A DNA stretch of 34,443 bases from Arthrobacter silviterrae (GCF_011045165.1 NZ_JAAKZI010000038.1:1-34443), one strand, 5' to 3'. Numbered from the stretch's first letter, positions 8,291-16,870 are shown. A program made the numbers and translations. Notes: generated from the letters alone by a model not told the origin.

Positions 8291-9244
8291 ATGTATTGGA
8301 CCTCGTGGCTCCTGGCCGGGCTGGCCATTGCCCTGGCCTGGCCGGTCCCAGTAGCGCTCTCCCGCGCCAAGTGGCCCGCCACGGCACCCTTTGCCGCGAT
8401 GGTGCTGTGGCAGTCCCTGGCGCTGGCCGGCGGGCTCTCCATGATCGGGGCCATGCTCTGCTACGGCCTGGTGCCGCTGGGCGGGAACCTGGCGGCCGGG
8501 CTGGGCGGGCTTTTGGACATCTTCCTGGGCCGCGAATCACTTGACGCGCTGGGCCTGGTCCACGCATTCGCACTCAGTGCCGCAGCCCTGCTTTCCGCAC
8601 ACCTTGTCTTCACCCTCTGGCTGACGTACTTCCGCATCAACCGCCAGCGGCGCCGCCACCGCGACCTGCTGGCCCTGCTCAGTTCCCCGTCCCATGACCG
8701 CCCGGACACCCTGGTCATCAACCATGAGGCCCCCGTGGCGTACTGCCTGCCGGGAGGGTCCCGGTCCGTCACTGTTCTCTCCGACGGCCTCATGACCCTC
8801 CTCTCCCCCGAAGAGCTCCGTGCCGTGCTGCTGCACGAGGAAACCCACCTGACCCAGCGCCACCACCTGCTGTTGTGGGCCTTTGCGGCGTGGCGTTCGG
8901 CCCTGCCGTGGCTGCCCACCTCACGGCTCGCCCAGCGCGCAGTGTCCTCCCTGATTGAGATTCTGGCCGACGACGTGGCACTGCGCTCCGTCAGCAAGTC
9001 CACCCTGGTGACGGCCATCGCCCTGGTGGCCAGCGGCCCCGCCCGGCTGCCTGCCACGGCCCTGGTGGGCGGTGGTGCGGACCAGATTGACACCCCGGCG
9101 ACGACGTCGGCCAGGCTCAGCCGGCTGCTGGCCCCCACACCGCCGCTGGCGCGCAAGCTTCAGGCACTGGTGTTGGCGGGTGCGGCACTGCTGCTGGCCC
9201 TGCCGACAGCGCTCCTGCTGGTTCCGGGCATGCTGGGCGGCTGA
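8291..9244 (+). CDS. M56-family (BlaR1/MecR1-like) membrane metalloprotease
   Basis: The 317-residue protein has hydrophobic segments at the N-terminus, around residues 25-60 and 90-115, and at the C-terminus. Its zinc-protease motif is LLHEETHLTQRHH, an HExxH, followed by SLIEILADDVAL as the downstream ligand region of M56 peptidases. BlaR1-type proteins cleave their partner BlaI after sensing a signal. This one ends soon after the protease domain, so it lacks the extracytoplasmic penicillin-binding sensor of BlaR1. The signal is therefore not a beta-lactam bound in that way. Partnership with the preceding BlaI-type repressor is inferred from adjacency. Confidence 0.88.
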   Translation: MYWTSWLLAGLAIALAWPVPVALSRAKWPATAPFAAMVLWQSLALAGGLSMIGAMLCYGLVPLGGNLAAGLGGLLDIFLGRESLDALGLVHAFALSAAALLSAHLVFTLWLTYFRINRQRRRHRDLLALLSSPSHDRPDTLVINHEAPVAYCLPGGSRSVTVLSDGLMTLLSPEELRAVLLHEETHLTQRHHLLLWAFAAWRSALPWLPTSRLAQRAVSSLIEILADDVALRSVSKSTLVTAIALVASGPARLPATALVGGGADQIDTPATTSARLSRLLAPTPPLARKLQALVLAGAALLLALPTALLLVPGMLGG

Positions 9245-9293
9245 CCACCCCGATCCTCCCTGACGACCCCGGCGCCCCCTCCACCCTCCGACG

Positions 9294-9379
9294 CTCCCTC
9301 AGCTTTCGGGGTGTTTTCGCCGACGCTCCCTCAGCACGGTGAGGGAGCGTCGGGAGAAAAGGCCCAAAAGCTGAGGGAG
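9294..9379. repeat. 86-base near-perfect inverted repeat between convergent genes
   Basis: Two 40-base arms (9294-9333 and 9340-9379) are inverted copies matching at 34 of 40 positions. The inner 14 pairs, CCGACGCTCCCTCA with its complement, are perfect around a six-base loop. The outer 13 pairs, CTCCCTCAGCTTT with its complement, are also perfect. The unit CCGACGCTCCCTCAGC additionally occurs as a direct repeat at 9288-9303 and 9320-9335. It lies between the 3' ends of the M56 gene and parE and can fold on either strand, so a bidirectional terminator role is plausible. A dispersed palindromic repeat element is the other reading. Confidence 0.85.
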
Positions 9380-9393
9380 GGTTTTGGCGGGGG

Positions 9394-11505
9394 CTAGGCG
9401 TCGATGCGGTCGGCGTCGAGGTGTTCGCTGCCTGCCACTATGAATTCCTTGCGCGGCGCCACATCGGAACCCATCAACAGCTCAAAGGTGTGCTCGGCGC
9501 GGTCGGCGTCGACGCTGGTGACGCGCCGAAGCATGCGGTGGCGGGGGTCCATGGTGGTTTCCGCCAGCTGCTCGGCGTCCATTTCACCCAGGCCCTTGTA
9601 GCGCTGGATGGGCTGCTTGTAGCCCTTCCCCGACTTTTCCAGCTTGGCCAGCAGCGCGTGCAGTTCCTTCTCCGAGTAGGTGTACACCATTTCATTGGGC
9701 TTGGACCCGGCGTTGACCACCTCCACCCTGTGCAGGGGCGGGACGGCCGCATACACATTGCCGGCGTCGATCATGGGTCGCATGTAGCGGAAGAACAGTG
9801 TCAGCAGCAGGGTGCGAATGTGGGCGCCGTCGACGTCGGCGTCCGTCATCAGGATCACCTTGCCGTAGCGGGCGGATTCAAGGTCGAAGCTGCGCCCGGA
9901 TCCCGCCCCGACCACCTGGATGAGCGCGGCGCACTCGGCGTTGGCCAGCATGTCCCCCACGGACGCCTTTTGGACGTTGAGGATCTTGCCGCGAATGGGC
10001 AGCAGCGCCTGGAAGTCGGAGGAGCGCGCCAACTTGGCCGTGCCGAGGGCACTGTCCCCCTCCACGATGAACAGCTCGCTTTTCTTCACGTCACTGGTGC
10101 GGCAGTCGGCCAGCTTGGTGGGCAGCGAGGACGTTTCCAGCGCGTTCTTGCGGCGCTGTGTTTCCTTGTGCACGCGGGCCGAGATGCGCGACTTCATCTC
10201 GGACACCACCTTTTCCAGCAGTGTCGCGGCCTGGATCTTTTCCCCGCGCGCGGACGACTCCAGCTTGGCCTTGAGCTCCTTCTCCACCACCTTGGCCACA
10301 ATGTTCTTCACGGCCGGGGTGCCCAGGATTTCCTTCGTCTGCCCCTCAAACTGCGGTTCGGCCAGCCGGACGGTCAGCACGGCGGTCAGCCCGGCCATGA
10401 CGTCATCCTTCTCGATCTTGTCGTTGCCGGCCTTGAGCTTGCGCGAATTGGCTTCAATGGTCTTGCGGAAGGTCTTCAGCAGGGCCAGTTCAAAACCTTC
10501 CTGGTGCCGCCCGCCCTTGGGTGTGGCGATGATGTTGACAAAGCTGCGCATGGTGGTGTCATAGCCAATCCCCCACCGCAGCGCGATGTCCACTTCACAA
10601 ACGCGCTCGACGGCGGTGCTCTCCAGATGGCCCTCGGCATTGAGCACCGGCACGGTTTCCGTAAAGGAGCCGCTGCCCTGCAGGCGCCAAATGTCAGTCA
10701 CCTGGCCGCCGACCGCCAGGAAGTCGACAAACTCCGAGATGCCGCCGTCGTGCCTGAACACCTCTTCGTGGGTGGCGAACTCGCCGGCCGTGCCCGGCAG
10801 CCTTCTGTCGTCCTGCACCGTGATCCGCAGCCCGGGCACCAGGAAGGAGGTTTGCCGGGCCCGGGCCACCAGCTCTTCGTAGGAAAATTTTGCGTCAGGC
10901 GTGAAGATCTGGCGGTCGGCCCAGTACCGGATGCGGGTGCCGGTGACGCCGCGCTTGGTGGTGCCCACCACGTCCAGGCTGGATTTTTCGGTGAAGGGTT
11001 CGAAGGGCACGTCCGGGCTCAGCGACCGCCCCGTGTCCTTGAAGTGGCCGGGCTCACCGCGCCGGAAGCTCATCTGGTACGTCTTGCCGCCGCGGTCCAC
11101 CTGGGCGTCCATGCGGGAGGACAGCGCATTGACAACGCTGGCGCCCACGCCATGCAGACCGCCCGAAGCCGCATAGGAGGTGCCGCCGAACTTGCCGCCA
11201 GCATGGAGCTTCGTGAGCACCACTTCCAGGCCAGTGAGTCCGGTTTTTGGTTCCACGTCCACCGGGATGCCGCGGCCGTCGTCGTGCACCTCCACGGAAT
11301 TGTCCCTGTGCAGGATCACCGTGATGTTTTGCCCGTAGCCGGCCAATGCCTCGTCAACGGAGTTGTCGATAATCTCCCAGAGGCAGTGCATCAGGCCGCG
11401 GGAGTCTGTGGAGCCGATGTACATGCCGGGCCGCTTCCGCACGGCTTCCAGCCCCTCCAAAACGGAAAGGTGGCGGGCGCTGTAATCGGAACTTTGACGG
11501 GCCAA
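9394..11505 (-). CDS. parE: DNA topoisomerase IV subunit B (ParE/GyrB family)
   Basis: The 703-residue type II topoisomerase ATPase subunit has a GHKL fold with EIIDNSVDEALAGY, DDGRGIPV and GLHGVGASVVNALS. The TOPRIM domain has ELFIVEGDSALG and MTDADVDGAHIRTLLLTLFF, and the C-terminus has QRYKGLGEMDAEQL. Together with a GyrA-like ParC it decatenates or relaxes DNA using ATP. A second gyrB-like gene near the primary sigma gene is the usual site of actinobacterial parE, which is why ParE is preferred over GyrB. The start codon appears to be TTG at 11505, with AAGGAG ten bases upstream. The gene is divergent from the DUF7455 gene. Confidence 0.93.
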   Translation of the reverse strand: MARQSSDYSARHLSVLEGLEAVRKRPGMYIGSTDSRGLMHCLWEIIDNSVDEALAGYGQNITVILHRDNSVEVHDDGRGIPVDVEPKTGLTGLEVVLTKLHAGGKFGGTSYAASGGLHGVGASVVNALSSRMDAQVDRGGKTYQMSFRRGEPGHFKDTGRSLSPDVPFEPFTEKSSLDVVGTTKRGVTGTRIRYWADRQIFTPDAKFSYEELVARARQTSFLVPGLRITVQDDRRLPGTAGEFATHEEVFRHDGGISEFVDFLAVGGQVTDIWRLQGSGSFTETVPVLNAEGHLESTAVERVCEVDIALRWGIGYDTTMRSFVNIIATPKGGRHQEGFELALLKTFRKTIEANSRKLKAGNDKIEKDDVMAGLTAVLTVRLAEPQFEGQTKEILGTPAVKNIVAKVVEKELKAKLESSARGEKIQAATLLEKVVSEMKSRISARVHKETQRRKNALETSSLPTKLADCRTSDVKKSELFIVEGDSALGTAKLARSSDFQALLPIRGKILNVQKASVGDMLANAECAALIQVVGAGSGRSFDLESARYGKVILMTDADVDGAHIRTLLLTLFFRYMRPMIDAGNVYAAVPPLHRVEVVNAGSKPNEMVYTYSEKELHALLAKLEKSGKGYKQPIQRYKGLGEMDAEQLAETTMDPRHRMLRRVTSVDADRAEHTFELLMGSDVAPRKEFIVAGSEHLDADRIDA

Positions 11506-11712
11506 GGCTGGCGTACTCCTTATGAATGCGGTTGACGGGGCGGCGGACGCGAAGCCCGCAACCCTTTCAAGGTTAACGCTTCATTGCCCCCTCCACAGGC
11601 AGGCATGCCGCACCGGCCGGGCTACGCGGTAAGCGAAAGTGCGCGGTGGTGGACATGGAACGGCCCTGTGCAGTGGTTGTATTAGGTACAGGAACTAGAG
11701 AAGGAGGCCATC

Positions 11713-11937
11713 ATGACTACCACCGCCATTGCCAGCCGAGAGCTGAACACGATGGATCGTTGTGACCGTTGCGGCGCACAAGCGTATGTGCGAGTAGTGC
11801 TGGAGTCCTCCGGCGGGGAACTGCTTTTCTGCGGACACCACGCCCGCTCCGTGGAAACCACATTGCGCCCATTGTCGGCCGAATGGCATGACGAAACTGC
11901 CCGGCTGCACGAAAAGGCACCGGTTTCAATCGACTAG
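11713..11937 (+). CDS. DUF7455 small zinc-ribbon protein
   Basis: This 74-residue protein has a Cys-x2-Cys knuckle (RCDRCGAQAYVRV) and a second Cys-x2-His knuckle (LLFCGHHA). It probably binds one zinc ion. Short proteins of this type are conserved in actinobacteria next to the primary sigma factor gene; their function is unknown. The ATG is preceded by a very strong AAGGAGG at 11701-11707. The gene ends at a good intrinsic terminator and is divergent from parE. Confidence 0.85.
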   Translation: MTTTAIASRELNTMDRCDRCGAQAYVRVVLESSGGELLFCGHHARSVETTLRPLSAEWHDETARLHEKAPVSID

Positions 11938-11952
11938 GCACAAGCACTTGAA

Positions 11953-11986
11953 GGGGCTGCGGACATGGTTCGCGGCCCCTTTTTTT
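11953..11986 (+). terminator. Intrinsic terminator after the DUF7455 gene
   Basis: GGGGCTGCG pairs with CGCGGCCCC (one G-T wobble) around a nine-base loop and is followed by seven T. It is the only classical stem plus T-tract terminator on the plus strand in this window and marks the end of the DUF7455 transcript. Confidence 0.85.
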
Positions 11987-12004
11987 GTGCCCTGGAGCCG
12001 GCAC

Positions 12005-12022
12005 GGCTAAGGTGCCTTAGCC
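12005..12022. promoter_or_regulatory. 18-base palindrome upstream of the small ORF and LAL regulator
   Basis: GGCTAAGGTGCCTTAGCC is a perfect 8+2+8 palindrome 18 bases after the terminator T-run and 126 bases before the next start codon. It has no T tract and reads as an operator rather than a terminator. It recalls DtxR/IdeR boxes only loosely (TTAGG/CCTAA-like halves) and the bound protein is unknown. Confidence 0.45.
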
Positions 12023-12147
12023 TCCCACTCCACGCAGCGGTGCCGCAAATAAGGCAACTGCCCGATGTTCGTCCACGCCGTCCGGCGAAGGATGGAATCA
12101 TCACAAAAAAGGTTCACACCAATGAACCTGGGCAGAAAGGGATGAGC

Positions 12148-12384
12148 ATGTCTGACTTCATGGCGCTGCTGCTGGCACAACAAACGGAACGCGAACGCAC
12201 TGTGGCACTCGAACAGCGAAGGCTGTTGCTCGAGGCTCACGGCACCGATCCCCGCTTCCACCGGGCCCCAGGAGTGTTCCAGCGCCTGCAGGCCCACTTC
12301 CTGAAAAGTGTGCGGTCTCCCGGACGTGACACGGAGGTGCCCGCCCACCGGGCAGCGGGCAGCGCAATTCACGGCAACGCATGA
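12148..12384 (+). CDS. Small hypothetical protein upstream of the LAL regulator
   Basis: A 78-residue frame begins MSDFMALLLAQQTERERTV and contains a charged, probably helical N-terminal half with repeated Glu/Arg. No known domain is recognised. The chosen ATG has AGAAAGGG six bases upstream; an ATG two codons earlier is directly abutted by that motif and is less likely. The stop overlaps an ATG (ATGA at 12381-12384) of the regulator frame, which suggests translational coupling if that upstream start is used. Confidence 0.6.
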   Translation: MSDFMALLLAQQTERERTVALEQRRLLLEAHGTDPRFHRAPGVFQRLQAHFLKSVRSPGRDTEVPAHRAAGSAIHGNA

Positions 12385-12425
12385 CGGGGCTGCCGGCCAC
12401 TGGGCGTCAGTGGCAGGATGAAGGC

Positions 12426-15296
12426 ATGCAGTGGCCACAGCACAGCAGCGAACTGATCGGGCGCGAACCTGAAATGGGCGCCTTGGCAGACTCCTACCAA
12501 CTTGCCGGGGAAAGCAAGCCCCAAGCCGTCATCATCTCGGGTGAGGCCGGCCTGGGCAAGACCCGCCTGGTGCAGGAGTTTCAGCACGGCCTGCCGCACG
12601 AGGCCCGGGTGCTGGTGGGCCAGTGCGTGGACCTGGGCCCCCTCGCCACGCCTTACGCCCCCATTGTCGCCATCCTGCGCGCCCTGGCAGCGGACATCGG
12701 GGTGGCCGCCCTGATGGAGCTGGCCGGTCCGGGTGGTGACGCCTTGGCGCTGCTGCTGCCCGAGGCCGGCGTGGCCGGGCGTCCGGGACCGAGCCCCAAC
12801 CGGGTTCTGGAAGCTGTCAGCACGGTTTTTGAAAAAGCCTCCGTGTCGCGGCCCCTGGTGGTGGTGGTCGAGGACCTGCATTGGGCGGACGACTCCACCC
12901 TGGCAATTCTTCGTTTCATTCTGCGTGCCTTCAATGGCGGCCGGTTCCTGTTGGCCATGACCTACCGCAGCGATGACCTCCACCGCGGCCACCCGCTCAA
13001 GGCCTTTCTGGCCGAAGCGGAACGGGGGCGGTATGTCAAGGCTGTGGCTCTGGCCCGGCTGGACAGGGGCCAGGTGCGCCAGCTCATGGAGGCCGCCACC
13101 GAGGACGCCGTCGACTTCGAATTCGTTGAAAATGTCTTCGCCCGCAGCGACGGCATCCCGTTTTTCGTGGAGGAACTGCTTGGCCTGGGTGACTGCGCAG
13201 CGCCCGGGGACCTGCCCTCCTCACTGAAGGACCTGCTGCTTGCCCGGTACGAACGGCTGGAAGAACCGGTCCAGTACTTTCTGCGCGTCCTGGCAGCCGG
13301 CGGGGTCAGCGTCCGCCATTCCCAGGCAGAGCTCGCCTTCGACCACCCGCAGGAAGAATTTGAGGCGTCAGCCCGGGCTGCCCAGCGGGCCAGGCTGATC
13401 GACGTGGACGGCGAGTGCTATTCATTCCGGCACGCCCTGGTCAGGGAGGCCATCCACGCCGACCTGCTCCCCGGCGAGCGGACCCGGTTCCACACCCGCT
13501 ACGCCCAGGCCCTGGAAGCCGCGGGAGCCATCCACCGGGACGCCGCGGAAATTGCATTCCACTGGGACGCAGCCAACGATGTGGAGAAAACCTTTGCCTC
13601 ATCCCTGGCGGCCATGGCCCAGGCCAGGGCAAACTTTGCCTATTCGACGGCCGCCAAAATGGGCGAACGCGCCCTGGAACTGTGGGATCGTGTGATTGAC
13701 CCATCGGTCGTTGCCGGAATCCCGCAGTACCGCTTGATGGCCCGCACGGCAGCCGCGCACAGCCTGGCCGGCGACGGCGAACGGTCCCTGGCCGTGATCA
13801 GGCTCGCCGCCGCGGACCCTTCCGCCACGGGGACCGACAGGGCACGCCTGCTGGCGGCCCAGGCGCGATATCTTGGCTTCAACGCCAAGCCCGGGTCCGA
13901 TGCCCTCTTGCTGGAGGCCATTGAGCTGACACCGCCGGGGTCCGACGACATCCTGCGGGCGTCACTGTTGAACAGCCTGGCCGCACGGTACATGCTCGAG
14001 GCCCGCCTGCAACAGGCCGTGGAAACGTCCACAGCTGCACTGTCGCTCTCCTCCTCAAGCGGCAATGCCGCGGAGCAGTCCATTGCCGCCAATCTCCGCG
14101 GCGTCAGCCGCATCAATGCCGGCGACATTGCCGGCGGCCGCAGCGACCTGGAGGCGGCGGAAAGGCTGGCCCAGGGCGACACCCAGGCACTGCTGCGTTT
14201 CCGCGTGAACTATTCGGACATTCTGAACCTGCTGGGTTTGTACAGTGAATCCATCCAGGTCGCGGAAGCGGGCATCGTCAAGGCGCGGGAGCGGGGCGAG
14301 GAACGCACATCTGGGGCCATCCTGTCCTCCAATGCCGTTGACCCCCTGTTTGCCCGGGGTGACTGGGCCGGCGCCCAAGCCCTCCTTGACCGCAACCTTT
14401 CCCTTTCGCCACCCAGTTCGTTCCACGCCTACCTGCTGAGGTCAAGGATTTGGTCAACGCTGTGGGGCGGGGACGTGCCCGGCGCGGAGGCGCTGTTCCG
14501 GCAGTGGCAGCCCCTGTTGCGCGCGCTGGCGGGGGTGGAAATGCAATCCCGGCTGCATCTGGCCACGCTTGGCGCTGAATTGGCGTGGGCCGGGGGCCGG
14601 CTGGATGCGGCCTGGCAGGAGGCCTGCTTCCTCCTGGACCCGGAATTCCTGCCGCTGCCGGGGTACGACCTGCCGCTGCTGGCGGTTGCGGCACGTGTGC
14701 TCGCCGCCCGGCGCCGCGCCGGTGCCCGGATCGATGACGACGCCGGACGGCTGCGTGCCGTGCTGGACCGGGACTCCTTCTGGCCCACCCATCCGGCGTG
14801 GCAGGCATTGTTTGACGCTGAATTGGGCGGCCCCGGGCTCGACGGCGGCGAGCTGGCAGCCTGGCACCGGGCAGGGACGTTCTCGGCAGTGCTGCCGGCC
14901 CATCTGGGACCCTATATTGCCTGGCGGACAGGCCAGGCCGAGTTTGCCAGTGGGCGGCGGTCCGAGGCGGCCGCCACGCTGTCAGCGGCCGTTGAAGGCG
15001 CCGAGGGGCTCGGCGCGCTGCTTTCCGCCCGCCTGGCGCGGAACTTCGCAGCCCAGGCGGGGCTCTCACTCGACGGACCCAAACAACGACACGGCGGCGA
15101 CGGCCTCACAGAACGGGAACGCCAGGTCCTGGCCCTGGTTGCCGGCGGACTGAGCAACCGCCAGATTGGCGAGCAATTGTTCATCAGCGCCAAGACGGCC
15201 AGCGTCCACGTCTCCGCGATCATGCGCAAGCTTGGCGTGTCAAGCCGCATCGAAGCAGCCGCACGGGCGCTCTCCGGCCAACCGGGCAAAAAATGA
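12426..15296 (+). CDS. LAL-type LuxR-family transcriptional regulator with AAA ATPase domain
   Basis: The 956-residue protein has an N-terminal NTPase domain with Walker A GEAGLGKT (39-46) and Walker B LVVVVEDLHWADD. A long helical, TPR-like middle region follows. The C-terminal GerE/LuxR helix-turn-helix reads LTERERQVLALVAGGLSNRQ and continues with ISAKTASVHVSAIMRKLGV. This is the large ATP-binding LuxR (MalT-like) architecture, in which ligand and ATP drive oligomerisation and activation. The inducer and targets cannot be read from the sequence. The ATG at 12426 has AGGATGAAGG just upstream; an in-frame ATG at 12381 overlapping the previous stop would add 15 residues. It sits between DUF7455 and sigA and ends at a shared stem-loop. 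Confidence 0.9.
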   Translation: MQWPQHSSELIGREPEMGALADSYQLAGESKPQAVIISGEAGLGKTRLVQEFQHGLPHEARVLVGQCVDLGPLATPYAPIVAILRALAADIGVAALMELAGPGGDALALLLPEAGVAGRPGPSPNRVLEAVSTVFEKASVSRPLVVVVEDLHWADDSTLAILRFILRAFNGGRFLLAMTYRSDDLHRGHPLKAFLAEAERGRYVKAVALARLDRGQVRQLMEAATEDAVDFEFVENVFARSDGIPFFVEELLGLGDCAAPGDLPSSLKDLLLARYERLEEPVQYFLRVLAAGGVSVRHSQAELAFDHPQEEFEASARAAQRARLIDVDGECYSFRHALVREAIHADLLPGERTRFHTRYAQALEAAGAIHRDAAEIAFHWDAANDVEKTFASSLAAMAQARANFAYSTAAKMGERALELWDRVIDPSVVAGIPQYRLMARTAAAHSLAGDGERSLAVIRLAAADPSATGTDRARLLAAQARYLGFNAKPGSDALLLEAIELTPPGSDDILRASLLNSLAARYMLEARLQQAVETSTAALSLSSSSGNAAEQSIAANLRGVSRINAGDIAGGRSDLEAAERLAQGDTQALLRFRVNYSDILNLLGLYSESIQVAEAGIVKARERGEERTSGAILSSNAVDPLFARGDWAGAQALLDRNLSLSPPSSFHAYLLRSRIWSTLWGGDVPGAEALFRQWQPLLRALAGVEMQSRLHLATLGAELAWAGGRLDAAWQEACFLLDPEFLPLPGYDLPLLAVAARVLAARRRAGARIDDDAGRLRAVLDRDSFWPTHPAWQALFDAELGGPGLDGGELAAWHRAGTFSAVLPAHLGPYIAWRTGQAEFASGRRSEAAATLSAAVEGAEGLGALLSARLARNFAAQAGLSLDGPKQRHGGDGLTERERQVLALVAGGLSNRQIGEQLFISAKTASVHVSAIMRKLGVSSRIEAAARALSGQPGKK

Positions 15297-15340
15297 CCCG
15301 GAGCGGGTGCAAAATTGCAAGCACCCGTTCCGGGTCATTT
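15294..15340. terminator. Bidirectional terminator between the LAL regulator and sigA
   Basis: A 17-base arm starting at the regulator stop (15294-15310) pairs with 15321-15337 with one mismatch, around a ten-base loop. On the minus strand the stem is followed by six T, so it is a good terminator for sigA. On the plus strand the T run is only three bases. Confidence 0.8.
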
Positions 15341-15364
15341 CCAAGCTGGACCGGCGAGTGGGGA

Positions 15365-16621
15365 TTAGTCCAGGTAGTCCCGCAGCACCTGCGACCGCGA
15401 GGGGTGTCGCAGCTTGGACATGGTCTTGGATTCGATCTGGCGGATGCGCTCACGGGTGACGCCGTAGACCTTGCCGATTTCGTCTAAAGTCTTCGGCTGG
15501 CCGTCGGTCAGGCCAAACCGCATGGCAACCACGCCGGCTTCGCGTTCGGACAGGGTGTCCAGCACCGAGTGGAGCTGTTCCTGCAGCAGCGTGAAGGAGA
15601 CTGCGTCGGCGGGAACAACTGCCTCGGAGTCCTCAATCAGGTCACCGAATTCGGAGTCCCCGTCCTCGCCCAGCGGCGTGTGCAGCGAGATGGGCTCGCG
15701 GCCGTACTTTTGGACCTCGACCACCTTTTCCGGCGTCATGTCCAATTCCTTGGCCAGCTCTTCGGGCGTGGGTTCGCGGCCCAGGTCCTGGAGCATTTGG
15801 CGCTGGACGCGGGCCAGCTTGTTGATGACCTCCACCATGTGCACGGGGATGCGGATGGTGCGTGCCTGGTCGGCCATGGCCCGGGTAATGGCCTGGCGGA
15901 TCCACCAGGTGGCGTAAGTGGAGAACTTGAAGCCCTTGGTGTAGTCAAACTTCTCGACTGCACGGATCAGGCCCAGGTTGCCTTCCTGGATCAGGTCAAG
16001 GAACAGCATGCCGCGGCCTGTGTAGCGCTTGGCCAGTGAGACGACCAGGCGCAGGTTGGCCTCGAGCAGGTGGTTCTTGGCACGCTTGCCGTCGTGGACG
16101 ATGCGCTGGAGGTCGCGCCGGAGCTGCTCGTCCATCTTGCCGTCGTCGGCTTCAAGCTTCTCGTGCGCGAACAGGCCGGCCTCGATGCGCAGGGCGAGGT
16201 CCACTTCCTGCTCGGCGTTGAGCAGGGCAACCTTGCCGATTTGCTTCAGGTAGTCCTTGACGGGGTCCGCCGTGGCCCCTGCCGACATGACCTGCTGGAC
16301 GGGTGCGTCGTCGTCGTCCGAGTCGGAGTAGACAAATCCGGTGCCGGTCGCAACGGGCTTTTCACTCTTTTCGGCACCGTCCTCGCGGTCGTCGTCCTCG
16401 GCAGTGGGGCCTTCGGCGGCAGAATCGTCATCCGTGGCGTTCTTGGCACGGGTCTTGCGCGGCGCGGCAGCCTTCTTGACGGGAGCCGCACCCCCGGCTG
16501 ACTTCTTGGCAGCAATGGTGGCGGCCCGCTTCTGTGCCGGAGTCAACGGCTCAGCAGCTGGCGTTGCCGGGTCTTGAAGCTTGTTTGTTGCGGAGTCATT
16601 GCTCTTGGCAGTAGCAGACAC
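15365..16621 (-). CDS. sigA: Primary RNA polymerase sigma factor (SigA/HrdB/RpoD)
   Basis: The 418-residue group 1 sigma factor has a Lys/Ala/Asp-rich N-terminal region. Region 1.2 reads [20 protein letters not shown]. Region 2 includes [19 protein letters not shown] and [17 protein letters not shown]. Region 3 is at [15 protein letters not shown], and region 4.2 at [19 protein letters not shown]. It directs RNA polymerase to housekeeping promoters. The start is a GTG at 16621 with AGAAAGG eight bases upstream. A candidate SigR/SigH-type promoter lies about 112 bases before the start codon, and transcription ends at the stem-loop at 15294-15340. Confidence 0.97.
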   Translation of the reverse strand: MSATAKSNDSATNKLQDPATPAAEPLTPAQKRAATIAAKKSAGGAAPVKKAAAPRKTRAKNATDDDSAAEGPTAEDDDREDGAEKSEKPVATGTGFVYSDSDDDDAPVQQVMSAGATADPVKDYLKQIGKVALLNAEQEVDLALRIEAGLFAHEKLEADDGKMDEQLRRDLQRIVHDGKRAKNHLLEANLRLVVSLAKRYTGRGMLFLDLIQEGNLGLIRAVEKFDYTKGFKFSTYATWWIRQAITRAMADQARTIRIPVHMVEVINKLARVQRQMLQDLGREPTPEELAKELDMTPEKVVEVQKYGREPISLHTPLGEDGDSEFGDLIEDSEAVVPADAVSFTLLQEQLHSVLDTLSEREAGVVAMRFGLTDGQPKTLDEIGKVYGVTRERIRQIESKTMSKLRHPSRSQVLRDYLD

Positions 16622-16732
16622 AGAAAACCTTTCTTGCGGCGGTCTGTGGGGTTACCTTGGGGCAACACCACTATGACCCTGTCAAGTCCGTGTTGCTTTT
16701 GGCATCACTTGGCTTGGAGGGTCTTACGGTAT

Positions 16733-16759
16733 AACTCCCCGCGTCCCGGCATTGTTCCC
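16733..16759 (-). promoter_or_regulatory. Candidate SigR/SigH-type (disulfide-stress ECF) promoter upstream of sigA
   Basis: On the minus strand GGGAAC (16759-16754) is followed by exactly 18 bases and GTT (16735-16733). This matches the GGAA(T/C)-N18-GTT pattern of SigR in Streptomyces and SigH in mycobacteria. The hrdB gene of Streptomyces coelicolor is known to have a SigR-dependent promoter, so the position is biologically consistent. A separate consensus TTGACA is at 16685-16680 but lacks a convincing -10 at the right distance. Confidence 0.55.
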
Positions 16760-16870
16760 GCCGGGCGCAGGTGAATCATTCCGTGACGGCACCAAACCGT
16801 GGCGCTGCACAAAACACGGACCCAACCGGGTCGCGGCTTACATTGTCTCATGTTCTGCCGCTGGATTTGC

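Noticed and set aside
9421-11535. A 704-residue open frame on the plus strand opposite parE
   Set aside because: It mirrors the parE gene in a codon-position-biased, GC-rich region, has low-complexity composition and no domain resemblance. The minus strand carries every type II topoisomerase motif.
12005-12022. Call of the palindrome as an iron-regulator (DtxR/IdeR) box
   Set aside because: The halves do not fit the TTAGG-type consensus well and no iron-uptake gene is adjacent, so only an unassigned palindrome is reported.
16680-16685. Housekeeping sigA promoter built on the consensus TTGACA at 16685-16680
   Set aside because: No acceptable -10 hexamer occurs 16-19 bases downstream; the nearest candidates are at the wrong distance.
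16819-16832. GACCC-AACC-GGGTC hairpin downstream of the DUF4192 gene as a terminator
   Set aside because: The stem is only five base pairs and is not followed by a proper T tract on the minus strand.
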